Shown one piece after another: positions 15,288 through 25,256 of a stretch of DNA of 64,000 bases. The notes under the pieces were generated by a model, which was not told the origin of the DNA, did no database searches, and saw only the letters and a list, made by a program, of their open reading frames with translations. Positions within the stretch are counted from its first letter, which is position 1; each line of letters begins with the position of its first letter. This stretch comes from Thermophagus sp052400625 (lineage in GTDB: Bacteria; Bacteroidota; Bacteroidia; Bacteroidales; Marinilabiliaceae): NCBI GenBank assembly GCA_052400625.1, contig JBQTGH010000004.1; one strand, given 5' to 3'. A program made the translations under genes and the position numbers.

Positions 15288-17024
15288 TTGAAAACAAGCA
15301 TCAAATATCCAATATCAGGGTTGCTCCCTTTTATACTGTTTCTGGGATTATTCTTTAATACCCGAGCTCAATCTCCAAATGCCGAATTTGTAATCAACCA
15401 AATAGATGTTTGTGCTGTAGGGAAAATTACGGTTGAGTTGAAAATCCGATTTTATGGGGATGCATATTTTGGATTCAAAATAAAAGATCCAAACGGGACA
15501 GAATTCTTCAATAGTAAACCGATATATGAAGAAGACCTGGTAGACGGCGTTTTCACGGAAGAATACAGTTTCACCTTTTCTGTTCCCAATGGCACATCGA
15601 ATAGGACAGGAACCTTTGAAATTTTAGAAGTTTTTGACAGCTCAAACGGAGGGACGTGGAAGAACCTGTCAGACGAAATAGTCACCTTCACCAACTGGGG
15701 CATCCCAAAACTCAATGCAGGAACTGATATAGACTCCTGTGGGTTGAATGCTACTTTAGGAGCCATTCCGGACCCCATATCAAACACCTATTATTGGGAG
15801 CTACCATCGCAGGGTACTATTTCCGATCTCAATGAGGCCAATCCCACATTTACCGCCCCGAATACCGGCAATTACACCCTTGTATTTCATCAGGAAAACG
15901 GAGCATGTTCTGCCTCAGATGATGTATCGGTAATCCTCCGTGGTTCACCCTCCGCAAAAATAACCACCAATTCAGAGGTTTGTGGCACTGATGATCAAAC
16001 AGCTGTACTTAATTTAACTTTTGAAGACGAAAATGGACCGTGGGATTACGGTATTACCAATGGTGAATCGACAGTCATAACCAATAACACGTCGACAGCA
16101 ACCACCACCGAAACAGTCACGGTTAACGGGGAAACAACGTTTTCTTTTTCGTGGGTTCGAGATCAAAATGGCTGTTTCGCTTTACCCGAAGACATTGCAG
16201 CCACAGCAGCAGTAAAGGATCTGCTACCCTCGCCCAATGCCGGCAATGACACCGCTATTTGTGGAATTAGAAGCATTGTTCTGGAGTCATCGTTATCGCC
16301 CAAGGCGCAAAGTGGCCACTGGATTGCTGAATCCGGGGTTATCACCGACAGCGGCAGTGCGAACACCAAAATTTTTCAGGCAGATGAATGGGGGGAGCAT
16401 ATCGTAACCTGGGAAGAGTCTAATAGTAAGTGCACGGCCAGCGATAGTCGCATCATCAGATTTGATGAACCACCCATCACAAAAATCTTAACTGGTGAAA
16501 AAGACACGCTTTATCAGATTTATCACACCACGCTGCAAGCAGCCACGCCTCTTGAATTTCCTTCAAAAGGTGCGTGGCATGGGCAATGGAGCGTCACCTC
16601 CGGAAGTGCCAACATAGCCAGTCCGAACGACACTGTCACCCTGATCACCCAGGTGACAGATGATCCGGTGATTATTGAATGGCAAGTCACCAACGGCGTT
16701 TGCCCTGAAGAATCGGACCAAATAGCCATCTACCTGAGCAAGATCTCCTATTTCACGGGCATATCTCCCAATCAAGATGGGCGGAATGACTATTTCTTTT
16801 TGAGAGGCGCAGAAGATATTGAGGAGAATGAATTCATTGTTTTTGACCAAAACGGCCAGATCGTTTATCGTAAGAATAATTTTCAAAGAAATCCTGAAGA
16901 TTACAAAGGGTGGAATGGAACTGCCTTGGACGGAAAACCATTAAATAGCGGCATCTATTATTTTATTTTTAAAGGGAAAGGAATCGAACCGGTTCAGGAT
17001 TATATTATTATTAAAAGACAATAA
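15288..17024 (+). CDS. T9SS-secreted protein with type B (CHU_C) sorting domain
   Basis: The 578-residue protein has a signal peptide (hydrophobic about 10-25, cleavage near TRAQ). Repeated Ig/PKD-like beta domains with paired Cys and Gly/Asp motifs such as NAGTDIDSCGLNATLG and NAGNDTAICG follow. The C-terminal gliding-motility-associated domain (about 485-578) reads GISPNQDGRNDYFFLRGAED ... VYRKNNF ... WNGTALDGKPLNSGIYYFIF. That domain directs export through the T9SS, after which it is held at the surface or released. The start is TTG 15288, chosen because it gives a complete signal peptide. The next gene is a PorP/SprF protein, the usual partner of type B cargo. Confidence 0.88.
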   Translation: MKTSIKYPISGLLPFILFLGLFFNTRAQSPNAEFVINQIDVCAVGKITVELKIRFYGDAYFGFKIKDPNGTEFFNSKPIYEEDLVDGVFTEEYSFTFSVPNGTSNRTGTFEILEVFDSSNGGTWKNLSDEIVTFTNWGIPKLNAGTDIDSCGLNATLGAIPDPISNTYYWELPSQGTISDLNEANPTFTAPNTGNYTLVFHQENGACSASDDVSVILRGSPSAKITTNSEVCGTDDQTAVLNLTFEDENGPWDYGITNGESTVITNNTSTATTTETVTVNGETTFSFSWVRDQNGCFALPEDIAATAAVKDLLPSPNAGNDTAICGIRSIVLESSLSPKAQSGHWIAESGVITDSGSANTKIFQADEWGEHIVTWEESNSKCTASDSRIIRFDEPPITKILTGEKDTLYQIYHTTLQAATPLEFPSKGAWHGQWSVTSGSANIASPNDTVTLITQVTDDPVIIEWQVTNGVCPEESDQIAIYLSKISYFTGISPNQDGRNDYFFLRGAEDIEENEFIVFDQNGQIVYRKNNFQRNPEDYKGWNGTALDGKPLNSGIYYFIFKGKGIEPVQDYIIIKRQ

Positions 17025-17135
17025 TCATCAATATGTCAGCACAACTCATTTCCAACAATCACAGAGAATACAAAAAATTGGGCAGCCCCGTTTCATGACT
17101 TGATCACCTTAATTAGCTAACAAAACCTCCTATCG

Positions 17136-18041
17136 ATGAGAATTCCTGCCATTATCATATTTTTCATCATAACATTGCCCTTAACCGGCCAAAAAGCGAT
17201 GACCTTAAGTCAATATATGCACAACCGCTTCGCGATAAATAGTGCATTTGCAGGATCCAGGGAAGTTCTTTCGGTTTTTGGATCTTTCCGAAAGCAATGG
17301 GCAGGCCTTCCGCAATCCCCACAGGCGCAATATTTCACCGGCCATATGCCACTGCGGCGTCCTGAAATGGCTGTAGGGCTGCAAATATTTAATGAAACAT
17401 TTGCCATTAAAAGGAATATGGGGGTCTCTTTGTCCTATACTTATCGATTACATGTGAATCCATCAACCTGGATGGCCTTCAGTTTATCCGGGGGCTTTAC
17501 CAGCTACTCCATCAACTGGAATGAAGTTACGTTAGAAAACATCGAAGACGAAGTATTTAGTACCAGAGAGGCTTCATCCGGTCCCCAAGCAGGATTTGGC
17601 TGGAGCATATATAACCATCGCTTTTTCGGAGGAATTTCTGTGCCGGAATTCTTTACTCATGATTTTGAAAAGTTAGATGGCCCTCAACTGGACCCGGGAC
17701 GAATGGATTATTTATTCACGGGTGGTTATCTGTTAGATCTATCTTCGGTCCTTAGTTTTCAACCTTCATTCCTATTAAAAATTAATCAAACAACGGGCAA
17801 CTGGACAGACTTGTCCGGCTCATTCATCTATAAAAATATGATTTGGGGAGGAGCCACTTACCGAACATTAGATGAACTAGTTTTTCACCTCGGATGGCAA
17901 ATTCTTCCTCAACTAAGAATGGCCTACTCTTATCAACATTCTTTAAATGGAATAGGTAACTTCAACAATGGAGGATATGAAATATCCTTACAATATGATT
18001 TTGGCTACACAGTAAATACTCCCAATCCCAAATTCTTTTAA
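17136..18041 (+). CDS. PorP/SprF family outer-membrane protein
   Basis: The 301-residue product has a signal peptide (about 1-18, ending LTGQK) and the early motif MTLSQYMHNRFAINSAFAGS, the hallmark of PorP/SprF proteins (QYM.N....NPA.AG.). The remainder is beta-strand-rich with alternating aromatic residues, as in an outer-membrane beta-barrel, and ends in a Phe. SprF-type proteins are needed to export or anchor type B T9SS cargo and are often encoded next to their client. Here the client would be the preceding CHU_C protein. The gene lies 111 nt after it and 2 nt before the next gene. Confidence 0.9.
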   Translation: MRIPAIIIFFIITLPLTGQKAMTLSQYMHNRFAINSAFAGSREVLSVFGSFRKQWAGLPQSPQAQYFTGHMPLRRPEMAVGLQIFNETFAIKRNMGVSLSYTYRLHVNPSTWMAFSLSGGFTSYSINWNEVTLENIEDEVFSTREASSGPQAGFGWSIYNHRFFGGISVPEFFTHDFEKLDGPQLDPGRMDYLFTGGYLLDLSSVLSFQPSFLLKINQTTGNWTDLSGSFIYKNMIWGGATYRTLDELVFHLGWQILPQLRMAYSYQHSLNGIGNFNNGGYEISLQYDFGYTVNTPNPKFF

Positions 18042-18043
18042 AA

Positions 18044-19471
18044 ATGACGACCACAAACTGCAGACATTTTTTTTGTACTTGCATATTTTTTTGGTTAATC
18101 GCCATAGTCAACCTCTCCGGGCAAGAAATCAAAATTGAAAAATTAAATATTAGTACGCCGGCAACCAGTGAATATGCCCCTATTGTTAAGGATTCCGTAC
18201 TCTTCTTTGTCTCTAACCGCAGAGCCAACCTGTTGGTAACTTATTTTGATCAAAACCGAAATATTCTTTACAGCATATTTAATGCGCCCTTATTTTCAAA
18301 CGGGAACACCGGCAAGATAAAACTCTTTTCACCTTCGGGGCAGCCTCGTTTTAATGCAGGACCAATAACATTCTCCGGCAATGGTTCCAGTCTCATTGCC
18401 ACTCATAACCGATCATTGCGCCCCACCAAAAAGCGTAGACAAAACCGCTCCAACTCTTTAACCCTTTACAGCGCCCAAAAAGAAGGGGCTGTCTGGAGAG
18501 ACTTTAAAAAACTGAAAATTCAAATTCCTCCGCGGGCTTCAGCCGGTCATCCATCTCTTTCGGCCGATGGAACGCAATTGTTTTTTGTTTCCAACATGGA
18601 AGGTGGATATGGAGAAACAGATATTTATGTATCGCAAAAAAATAAGGATGGCTGGAGTTCTCCCCAAAACATGGGTGAAAGAATTAACACTCCCGGAAAA
18701 GAATTATTTCCCTTTATTCATCCATCCGGCAAGCTCTATTTTACTTCTGACGGACATGGCGGAGAAGGGAACCTTGATATTTATTTTATTGATTTAGATC
18801 ATCGCGACAGTGAACCGGTTCCGTTACCGGCACCTATAAACAGCATTTACAATGATTTTTCGTTTTATGCCGGGTTCGATGAAAATCAAGGCTTTTTTGC
18901 ATCAGACAGAGACGGAAATGATGATATATTTTCGTTTACCATTCCCGAAATTGTTTGTAAGGACCCACAACCAATCGAGGAGAACCATTTTTGCTTTACC
19001 TTCTTCGAAAATGGTCCCTTCCAAACAGACACACTCCCCTATGTTTACCGATGGAATTTCGGGGATGGTCATGAAGCAGAAGGGTTGGAAACCGACCACT
19101 GTTTTTCAGGGCCCGGAGAATATCACATCCAACTCAATGTGATCGACACCTTATTAAATAAGGAACTTTTTTCCGTAGCTTCGTATAATCTAAAACTGGA
19201 ACCAAAAAAACAGATATGGTTCCAAGTTCCAGATACCATAAAGACAGGCACAGTGCTTAAATTAGAAGCAATCTTTCAGGGCTTTGATGAAGCGCCTAAC
19301 CACACATTGCTGACATGGGATTTTGGAACCGGAGACACCAGAATAGGGGAAAAAGTTTCTTATATTTATCGTGAGGCAGGCAGATACAGGATCATCTGTT
19401 CAACTCAAATACAAAATAACCGAAGAATTTGTTTTTACAGAGAAATAAAAGTTACGAATTCTCAATATTGA
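18044..19471 (+). CDS. Secreted PD40 beta-propeller and PKD-domain protein
   Basis: The 475-residue protein has a signal peptide (about 1-27). TolB-like PD40 repeats follow: SAGHPSLSADGTQLFFVSNM (about 166-185), then FPFIHPSGKLYFTSDGHGGE and a third unit ending GFFASDRDGNDDIF. Two PKD-like domains come next, with YRWNFGDGHEAEG (about 338) and LLTWDFGTGDTRIG (about 423). T9SS-associated PorE-like proteins also have PD40 propellers, but they carry an OmpA peptidoglycan-binding domain that is absent here. The gene begins 2 nt after the PorP/SprF stop and ends 4 nt before the next gene, so they are translationally close. A periplasmic or surface partner of PorP/SprF is likely. Confidence 0.8.
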   Translation: MTTTNCRHFFCTCIFFWLIAIVNLSGQEIKIEKLNISTPATSEYAPIVKDSVLFFVSNRRANLLVTYFDQNRNILYSIFNAPLFSNGNTGKIKLFSPSGQPRFNAGPITFSGNGSSLIATHNRSLRPTKKRRQNRSNSLTLYSAQKEGAVWRDFKKLKIQIPPRASAGHPSLSADGTQLFFVSNMEGGYGETDIYVSQKNKDGWSSPQNMGERINTPGKELFPFIHPSGKLYFTSDGHGGEGNLDIYFIDLDHRDSEPVPLPAPINSIYNDFSFYAGFDENQGFFASDRDGNDDIFSFTIPEIVCKDPQPIEENHFCFTFFENGPFQTDTLPYVYRWNFGDGHEAEGLETDHCFSGPGEYHIQLNVIDTLLNKELFSVASYNLKLEPKKQIWFQVPDTIKTGTVLKLEAIFQGFDEAPNHTLLTWDFGTGDTRIGEKVSYIYREAGRYRIICSTQIQNNRRICFYREIKVTNSQY

Positions 19472-19475
19472 GCAC

Positions 19476-20456
19476 ATGAAACCATCAACAGCAACTTATT
19501 TTTTGATCATTATAACCACATTTATAAATGTTTCTTATATCTCGGCCCAACCGGTTCCTGCTATTGACGAAAACATTCCTTATTTGGTGACCTTTGGAGG
19601 GGAGGGAGACTCCGCATGGGGAGATGACGATTTTTGCCAAATCATCTTTTTTTCAATCCCGAAAACATACGAACATCCCGTTTTCATTCGTGTTTTCGAC
19701 CCTGAAATATCTGAAGATATTGATGAATTGAAAGGAGAATGGAATACGGTGATGCGTTACTCTGTATATGGGGGAAAAGGCGCCTGCTCTGAAGAAGACG
19801 CCCGACGTTCTAACCTGAAAGGAAATTATAATAGTGGCAATCTGTTGGCTTCAAAAATCTTTAACTCTAATACGAGATACAATAACAATTGGTACACCTT
19901 TGGTCCGTTTAATCCGACCGAAGGAGAATTACTTCCAGACTACGGAGGTTATGTATTTAAACTGATCATTGAAGGCGTTTCTGGGGACGATGGGAATCTC
20001 TACAAATTGTTTCTATCCACGGAAGGAAATGAAAATCGCCCGGTAGAAGGAGCCTTTGCATTCTATTTCAAATATAAATTCAGGTTATACAACGACGCCA
20101 ATGAAGTTTCACATATTTATCCCTATATAACATCAGATGTAGTAGCCATTAAGCAGAGTAATTTCGATTGGGATAATGACGGTTTTATTCGCATCATTTC
20201 GCCTGCTAAAAATGGAGAGATTCTAGCCGCCTCGGGCGACGATGATTGGGTGGAAAGTCGACATACAATATCAAAAGAAGAACACAATAGTTCTTTGGAT
20301 ATTCAGATGATCAAGCGGAAATCCCCCATCGTAAAAGATAACAATGTTGTCATCTTTCTGGAAAACCAATATGGAGAGCTTATGCCATTTTACAGTATCC
20401 CCATTGGAGGCATTCCAAAGTATAAATACAGCATAGGCATCAAACCGAAACAATAG
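19476..20456 (+). CDS. Secreted protein of unknown function in the T9SS operon
   Basis: The 326-residue protein begins with a signal peptide (about 1-25, ending YISAQ). Its body looks beta-rich, with motifs LVTFGGEGDSAWGDDDFCQI (about 37-56) and FDWDNDGFIRIISPAKNG (about 228-245), the latter resembling a short Asp-rich metal-binding loop. I recognise no named domain. The gene is locked between the PD40-PKD gene (4-nt gap) and the SpoIIE sensor gene (4-nt gap), so a role with these proteins is likely, perhaps as an extracytoplasmic ligand or accessory factor. The CHU_C signal is missing. Confidence 0.7.
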   Translation: MKPSTATYFLIIITTFINVSYISAQPVPAIDENIPYLVTFGGEGDSAWGDDDFCQIIFFSIPKTYEHPVFIRVFDPEISEDIDELKGEWNTVMRYSVYGGKGACSEEDARRSNLKGNYNSGNLLASKIFNSNTRYNNNWYTFGPFNPTEGELLPDYGGYVFKLIIEGVSGDDGNLYKLFLSTEGNENRPVEGAFAFYFKYKFRLYNDANEVSHIYPYITSDVVAIKQSNFDWDNDGFIRIISPAKNGEILAASGDDDWVESRHTISKEEHNSSLDIQMIKRKSPIVKDNNVVIFLENQYGELMPFYSIPIGGIPKYKYSIGIKPKQ

Positions 20457-20460
20457 ACTT

Positions 20461-23400
20461 ATGGATTTTGGCAATCGATTTTGGAAAAATACACTGCTGC
20501 TTGTTATTCCGCTATTATTGTATCCATCCTTTCTGGAGGCACAATCTTTCAGATTTAAAACTTTTGATTCCAACGTAGGATTACCGCAGAACTTTGTCTA
20601 TGCACTGGAACAAGACCAGGACGGTTACATTTGGATGGGGACAGGCGAAGGACTAGTGAAGTATAATGGCATAGAATTCAACAACTATAACAGAAACGAC
20701 TCACTCGCTGACGATTTTATAACTGCCCTTCATCTGACTTCCGACGGCCTTTTATGGATCGGCCATAACAACGGAGACATTACCTTATATAAAAAAAATC
20801 ACTTCATCCCCATAAGAATTGCCAATACCCAAAGTCCAGTCACAGCAATCAGAAACCTCAATAAAGATAAAATCCTCCTTTCCTGCCAAAATGAAGGTTT
20901 CATCATTATCAACAAAAACACTTTAGATTACAAACTGCTAAACCATGTTTCTTTAAAACAAAAGCTTATTTTTTCATTTGGTGTCAACGGAGATACTATA
21001 TTATCCGGAACTTCCGAAGGATTATATAGGGTGATTTTGTCCAAAAGCGATTCCATAATATCCGCAACAAGAATAGCTCAAGTTCCACTTACCAAAATTT
21101 CCTGTATCGTCCCAAGAAAAGGGATCATTGGCGACTATTGGATCGGGACAGAAGACAACGGCTTCTACTTATTTTCACGATCAGCGGGAACTGCTCAACA
21201 CATTGTTGACAACTCGCTTTGCCTAACCTTCGACATTCAATGGGAAAACATTAAAGACATAGAAGAGGAACCCAATGGCAACCTACTTTTAGCCACATGG
21301 GGAGACGGAATTATTAAGTTGATATACCACCCAGACACACAAACCTATGTGGATTCTTACCATTTTTCAATGGAAAATGGATTAAGTAATAATTATGTCA
21401 GAGATATATTGTGTGATCGAGAAGGAAACTATTGGATGGCTACCTATGGAGGAGGCACCTCGCTTCTGACTAACAAATATTATGTATTCTACAATCTGAA
21501 AAACATCGGATTTGAAAAGAACAAAGTGTTATCAGTGTTGCGACACGATAGCACGCTCTGGCTGGGGTTGGATAAAGGACTAATAAAAACCGATCCCTAT
21601 TGCTTAACCAATTTCGAATATTACGATACAGAGTTGGGTATTCCAAACGATGAAATAACAGGATTGTATCAGCTCCCTAACGGGACACTCTTTGCTGCCA
21701 CCGGAAACAATGGTCTTTATTTCCGTCAACCAGGAAATTTAAATTTCAGAAAATGGGCTTACTCGAACAAGCAACCATGCCTGAAAATAAGAGATCTTTC
21801 TGGGAAAGGAGATATAATTTATTTGGCAACCTATGGAGGTTTCTTTTCCATCCATACAAAAACCGGAGAAACGGAACATCTTACCACAGAAAGAGGCCTC
21901 CCACACAACAGCATTAATTTTGTCTATATTGACAAGGAAAACAAACTATGGATCGGTCCCAAAAACAGTGGCATATGCCAAATTAATGATACGCGCATCG
22001 AGCTACACAAAATATCCGATTCCCCGATAGATGTTAATGGCATGGTCCAAACATCTGACAAAACCATCTGGCTTGCCACACGAGGGCAAGGTGTAATCCA
22101 ATACGGGAACGATTCTATTCACAGATTTAGCACATTAAATGGCCTGGCAAAAAATTTTTGTTACAGTATCTCTGTGGACAAAAAAGACCGTCTATGGATT
22201 GCCCACCATCCGGGATTGAGCATGATTGATAGCAGGACCGGAAAAATTGAAGTTTATGACCATGAGGCAGGTATTAGCTCAGACTTTTATCAAATCGTAA
22301 AAGATTCAGATGAAACATTATGGTTTGCTGGCACCCAAGGGGCAATCCATTACTTCCCTGAAAAACACTCAAGAAATGTTATTCCTCCTGCACTCAATTT
22401 CACCGACATATCAATATCAGGTAAAAATTACCAGCCAGGCGACCGTATAAGACTTCCATACCCTTACAGAAAAAATTATCAGTTCCGCTTTAACTTTATC
22501 GGAATCAGTTTTAAAAAAACCAATCAGGTAACCTATCAGTATCAATTATCTCAAAGCTCAGGAGCAGAAAATTCAGAATGGATCAACCTGGGAACCACAA
22601 ACTTTCGAGAATATGACTTTTTACCCAGCGGCCATTACACGCTGAGAGTTCGAGCCTTTAATGCTGACGGAGTCGCCTCGGGACCTGTTTCTGTTTCCTT
22701 CTCCATTGCGTCCCCCTTTTGGAAAGAACCATGGTTCTATCTGACTTTGACAGCCCTTATCATATATGTTGTTTATCTGATAATCATTATTCGGGAAAAA
22801 AATTTAAAACGTCAGAAGGAACAATTGCAAAAAGCTGTTGACCAACAAACCATTTTGCTTAGAGAACAAAAAGCAGAAATTGAGAGGAAAAACCGAGACA
22901 TTACCGATAGCATTAACTATGCAAAAACGATCCAATCCTCCATCCTGCCACCTCTTAATGTATTAAAATCCAATTACCCGGAATCCTTTGTTTTCTTTGA
23001 ACCTAGAGACATCGTTAGTGGTGATTTTTATTGGTTTCACAAAACTAAGAAATACTTTATCCTGGGCTGTGCCGACTGCACAGGTCATGGTGTCCCGGGA
23101 GCTTTCATGTCCATGATCGGTAGCACTTTGCTTAATGATATTGTCAAACGGAAAAATGTCAACTCACCAGCATCTTTACTGGAACGATTAGACATGGAAA
23201 TAAAAGTATTACTTCAAAACAGCAAAAACAAAGAAAACACCCATGACGGCATGGATATTTCCGTTCTCGAAATTGAAATAGAAACCAATAAAGTAAGGAT
23301 CGCCTCTGCTAAGCGTCCAGTCTATCTATACCTCAATGATGAACTGGTTATTTACAAAGGAAATCGTCGAAGTATTGGAGATTCCCTAGTCGATGGAGAT

Positions 23401-23652
23401 ACCCCGTTTGTTAACATGGAATACCAATGCAACCCCAATGACCTTATTTACTTATTCTCAGATGGTTTTTCGGATCAGTTTGGGGGCCCCAAAGAAAAGA
23501 AATTCATGAAGGTGGGCATCAAAAACATGTTGGAAAAAATCCATCATCTCCCCATGGATAAACAATATAAAGCTGTTAAACACCATTTCCATCAATGGAA
23601 GGGAGACTTGGATCAGGTTGATGACGTAATATTTATGGGAATAAAGCTTTAG
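20461..23652 (+). CDS. Beta-propeller sensor fused to SpoIIE/PP2C-type phosphatase
   Basis: The 1063-residue protein has a signal peptide, then a large periplasmic propeller of Reg_prop repeats (about 40-640; DQDGYIWMGTGEGLVKYNG, DREGNYWMATYGGGTSLL, DKENKLWIGPKNSG). A Y_Y_Y domain (about 690-760) and one membrane helix (about 765-785) follow. A short coiled coil (about 790-830) and a cytosolic SpoIIE/PP2C phosphatase (about 840-1063) complete it. The phosphatase metal-binding acids are visible: DIVSGDFYWF, CADCTGHGVPGAFMS, DGMDIS and FSDGFSDQFGG. The layout is a one-protein transmembrane signal receptor whose output is Ser/Thr dephosphorylation. It is the last gene of the tight T9SS-type operon. 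The matching kinase or substrate is not in the window. Confidence 0.9.
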   Translation: MDFGNRFWKNTLLLVIPLLLYPSFLEAQSFRFKTFDSNVGLPQNFVYALEQDQDGYIWMGTGEGLVKYNGIEFNNYNRNDSLADDFITALHLTSDGLLWIGHNNGDITLYKKNHFIPIRIANTQSPVTAIRNLNKDKILLSCQNEGFIIINKNTLDYKLLNHVSLKQKLIFSFGVNGDTILSGTSEGLYRVILSKSDSIISATRIAQVPLTKISCIVPRKGIIGDYWIGTEDNGFYLFSRSAGTAQHIVDNSLCLTFDIQWENIKDIEEEPNGNLLLATWGDGIIKLIYHPDTQTYVDSYHFSMENGLSNNYVRDILCDREGNYWMATYGGGTSLLTNKYYVFYNLKNIGFEKNKVLSVLRHDSTLWLGLDKGLIKTDPYCLTNFEYYDTELGIPNDEITGLYQLPNGTLFAATGNNGLYFRQPGNLNFRKWAYSNKQPCLKIRDLSGKGDIIYLATYGGFFSIHTKTGETEHLTTERGLPHNSINFVYIDKENKLWIGPKNSGICQINDTRIELHKISDSPIDVNGMVQTSDKTIWLATRGQGVIQYGNDSIHRFSTLNGLAKNFCYSISVDKKDRLWIAHHPGLSMIDSRTGKIEVYDHEAGISSDFYQIVKDSDETLWFAGTQGAIHYFPEKHSRNVIPPALNFTDISISGKNYQPGDRIRLPYPYRKNYQFRFNFIGISFKKTNQVTYQYQLSQSSGAENSEWINLGTTNFREYDFLPSGHYTLRVRAFNADGVASGPVSVSFSIASPFWKEPWFYLTLTALIIYVVYLIIIIREKNLKRQKEQLQKAVDQQTILLREQKAEIERKNRDITDSINYAKTIQSSILPPLNVLKSNYPESFVFFEPRDIVSGDFYWFHKTKKYFILGCADCTGHGVPGAFMSMIGSTLLNDIVKRKNVNSPASLLERLDMEIKVLLQNSKNKENTHDGMDISVLEIEIETNKVRIASAKRPVYLYLNDELVIYKGNRRSIGDSLVDGDTPFVNMEYQCNPNDLIYLFSDGFSDQFGGPKEKKFMKVGIKNMLEKIHHLPMDKQYKAVKHHFHQWKGDLDQVDDVIFMGIKL

Positions 23653-23674
23653 GAAGGGCCTTTCCCCTCTCAAC

Positions 23675-24334
23675 TCAATCGACCCATCCGATAATGGTTT
23701 GTTTCCCTTTCACCCGCTGGCCAGGTTTTACATCAATACGACTCCCCAGTGGCAAAAAAATATCCACTCGCGAACCAAATTTGATAAACCCCATTTGTTG
23801 TCCCTGTCTCATAGAATCCCCTTCTTTTGCATAGCAAACGATACGTCGGGCCAGTGCCCCAGCAATTTGCCGTACAAGTATGGTTGCTCCCCCTTTTGTT
23901 TCTAAGGCTATGGTGGTTCGTTCATTTTCAAAAGAAGCTTTTGGCAGATAAGCAGCTTTAAAACGTCCAGAATGGTGTTTTACATAGCGTACAATCCCAG
24001 ATACGGGAAACCAATTAATATGCACGTTGAATACTGACATAAATACAGAAACCTGAATACACTTCTCTTTTAAAAACTCATTCTCTTCAGTCTCTTCTAT
24101 CACCACGATTTTTCCATCTGCAGGGGAAATGATGGCTTTATCCTGCAAAAAAACACTTCGTTTGGGGCTGCGAAAAAAGGCAACAAAAAAGAGAAACAAG
24201 AAAAAAGACAACAGTATAGTCCATTTAAGCACAGGGGCAGGCGAACTAACAGAAAAATAAATGGCAATGTTTAATCCTACCAAAATCAAAAATACAATTG
24301 TCAAAATGGCAAAACCTTCCTTGTGAATTGTCAT
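23675..24334 (-). CDS. psd: Phosphatidylserine decarboxylase (Psd-related)
   Basis: The enzyme turns phosphatidylserine into phosphatidylethanolamine. The 219-residue length fits the short, archaeal/Bacteroidota-type enzyme. Two N-terminal membrane helices (about 10-55) precede the catalytic part, with ISPADGKIVVIEE (about 86-98), VFMSVFNVHINWFPVSG (about 112-128), and GFIKFGSRVDIFLP (about 187-200). The Gly-Ser of FGSR is the self-cleavage site that yields the pyruvoyl group. It lies 30 nt downstream of cdsA, which makes CDP-diacylglycerol, so the pair work in phospholipid synthesis. Confidence 0.92.
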   Translation of the reverse strand: MTIHKEGFAILTIVFLILVGLNIAIYFSVSSPAPVLKWTILLSFFLFLFFVAFFRSPKRSVFLQDKAIISPADGKIVVIEETEENEFLKEKCIQVSVFMSVFNVHINWFPVSGIVRYVKHHSGRFKAAYLPKASFENERTTIALETKGGATILVRQIAGALARRIVCYAKEGDSMRQGQQMGFIKFGSRVDIFLPLGSRIDVKPGQRVKGKQTIIGWVD

Positions 24335-24364
24335 AGATTTTCAAATTTTAAAAGACATGCAAAG

Positions 24365-25171
24365 TTAACAAAACAAAAGATAGCAACTTACAACGGGAGC
24401 TGAGAAAAAGACTCCATCGAATCGGTCAAGAATGCCTCCATGCCCAGGAAAGACTCTTCCAGAATCTTTAATGTTGACACTGCGCTTTAACATCGACTCA
24501 ATAAGATCGCCATAGGTTCCCAACACGCCCACCAGACCAGCAACCACAATCCAATCAATAACGCTTAAAATACCAAAATAATAAAAACAACCAATACTTA
24601 TTAGAATTGTAAAGAAAATGCCGCCGATAGCTCCTTCCCAGCTTTTAGCCGGTGAAACACTAGGAAACAATTTGTGTTTGCCAAAGAGAGAACCCATAAT
24701 GTAAGCGCCTGAATCATTCGCCCATACTAACAGAAAAAAACCCAACAACAATTTTGGGTTATATTCACCACCGTAAAAAGCTAAATGATGCAAAAAAGCA
24801 AATGGTAGCGCAACATACAATGGTGTGATTAAGGTGGTTGCAATATTTAGAAGAGAATTTTTATTTTTAAAATACAATTCCGAAAGGAAAGCCCCTCCAG
24901 CAAGTGGCACAATGATCACCAACCAACGCGCTTGTATATGCGAATAAAAAAATAAGAATGATCCAACATACAAAAAAATCCCTATTGTTTGTGACCAAAA
25001 ATATCGGACCTTCACATCCATTCCCTGCATCATTCTCATAAATTCGTGCATCCCAAGCAAAATTACTACGGCAAAAATGCTCATGTATGCCAAAGGATTC
25101 CACCATAATCCTAAGATAATAGCTACAACAAAAAGAAAACCTGTTATGGTACGTTGCCAAAAATTATTCAT
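24365..25171 (-). CDS. cdsA: Phosphatidate cytidylyltransferase
   Basis: CdsA makes CDP-diacylglycerol from phosphatidic acid and CTP, the precursor of membrane phospholipids. With ATG 25171 (MNNFWQRTITG) the product has 268 residues and about eight membrane segments. The C-terminal signature is clear: NDSGAYIMGSLFGKHKLF (about 175-192), SPAKSWEGAIGG, and SVNIKDSGRVFPGHGGILDRFDG (about 235-257). An in-frame ATG at 25210 would add 13 hydrophobic residues and is less likely. It sits between a LUD-domain gene and psd. Confidence 0.94.
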   Translation of the reverse strand: MNNFWQRTITGFLFVVAIILGLWWNPLAYMSIFAVVILLGMHEFMRMMQGMDVKVRYFWSQTIGIFLYVGSFLFFYSHIQARWLVIIVPLAGGAFLSELYFKNKNSLLNIATTLITPLYVALPFAFLHHLAFYGGEYNPKLLLGFFLLVWANDSGAYIMGSLFGKHKLFPSVSPAKSWEGAIGGIFFTILISIGCFYYFGILSVIDWIVVAGLVGVLGTYGDLIESMLKRSVNIKDSGRVFPGHGGILDRFDGVFFSAPVVSCYLLFC

Positions 25172-25256
25172 GCAAAAAGAAATTATCGTCACAAAAAACA
25201 CACTCATCAATAGATCTGAAGATCATCCTTGGATTAAATGATGCATCTATTGAAGA

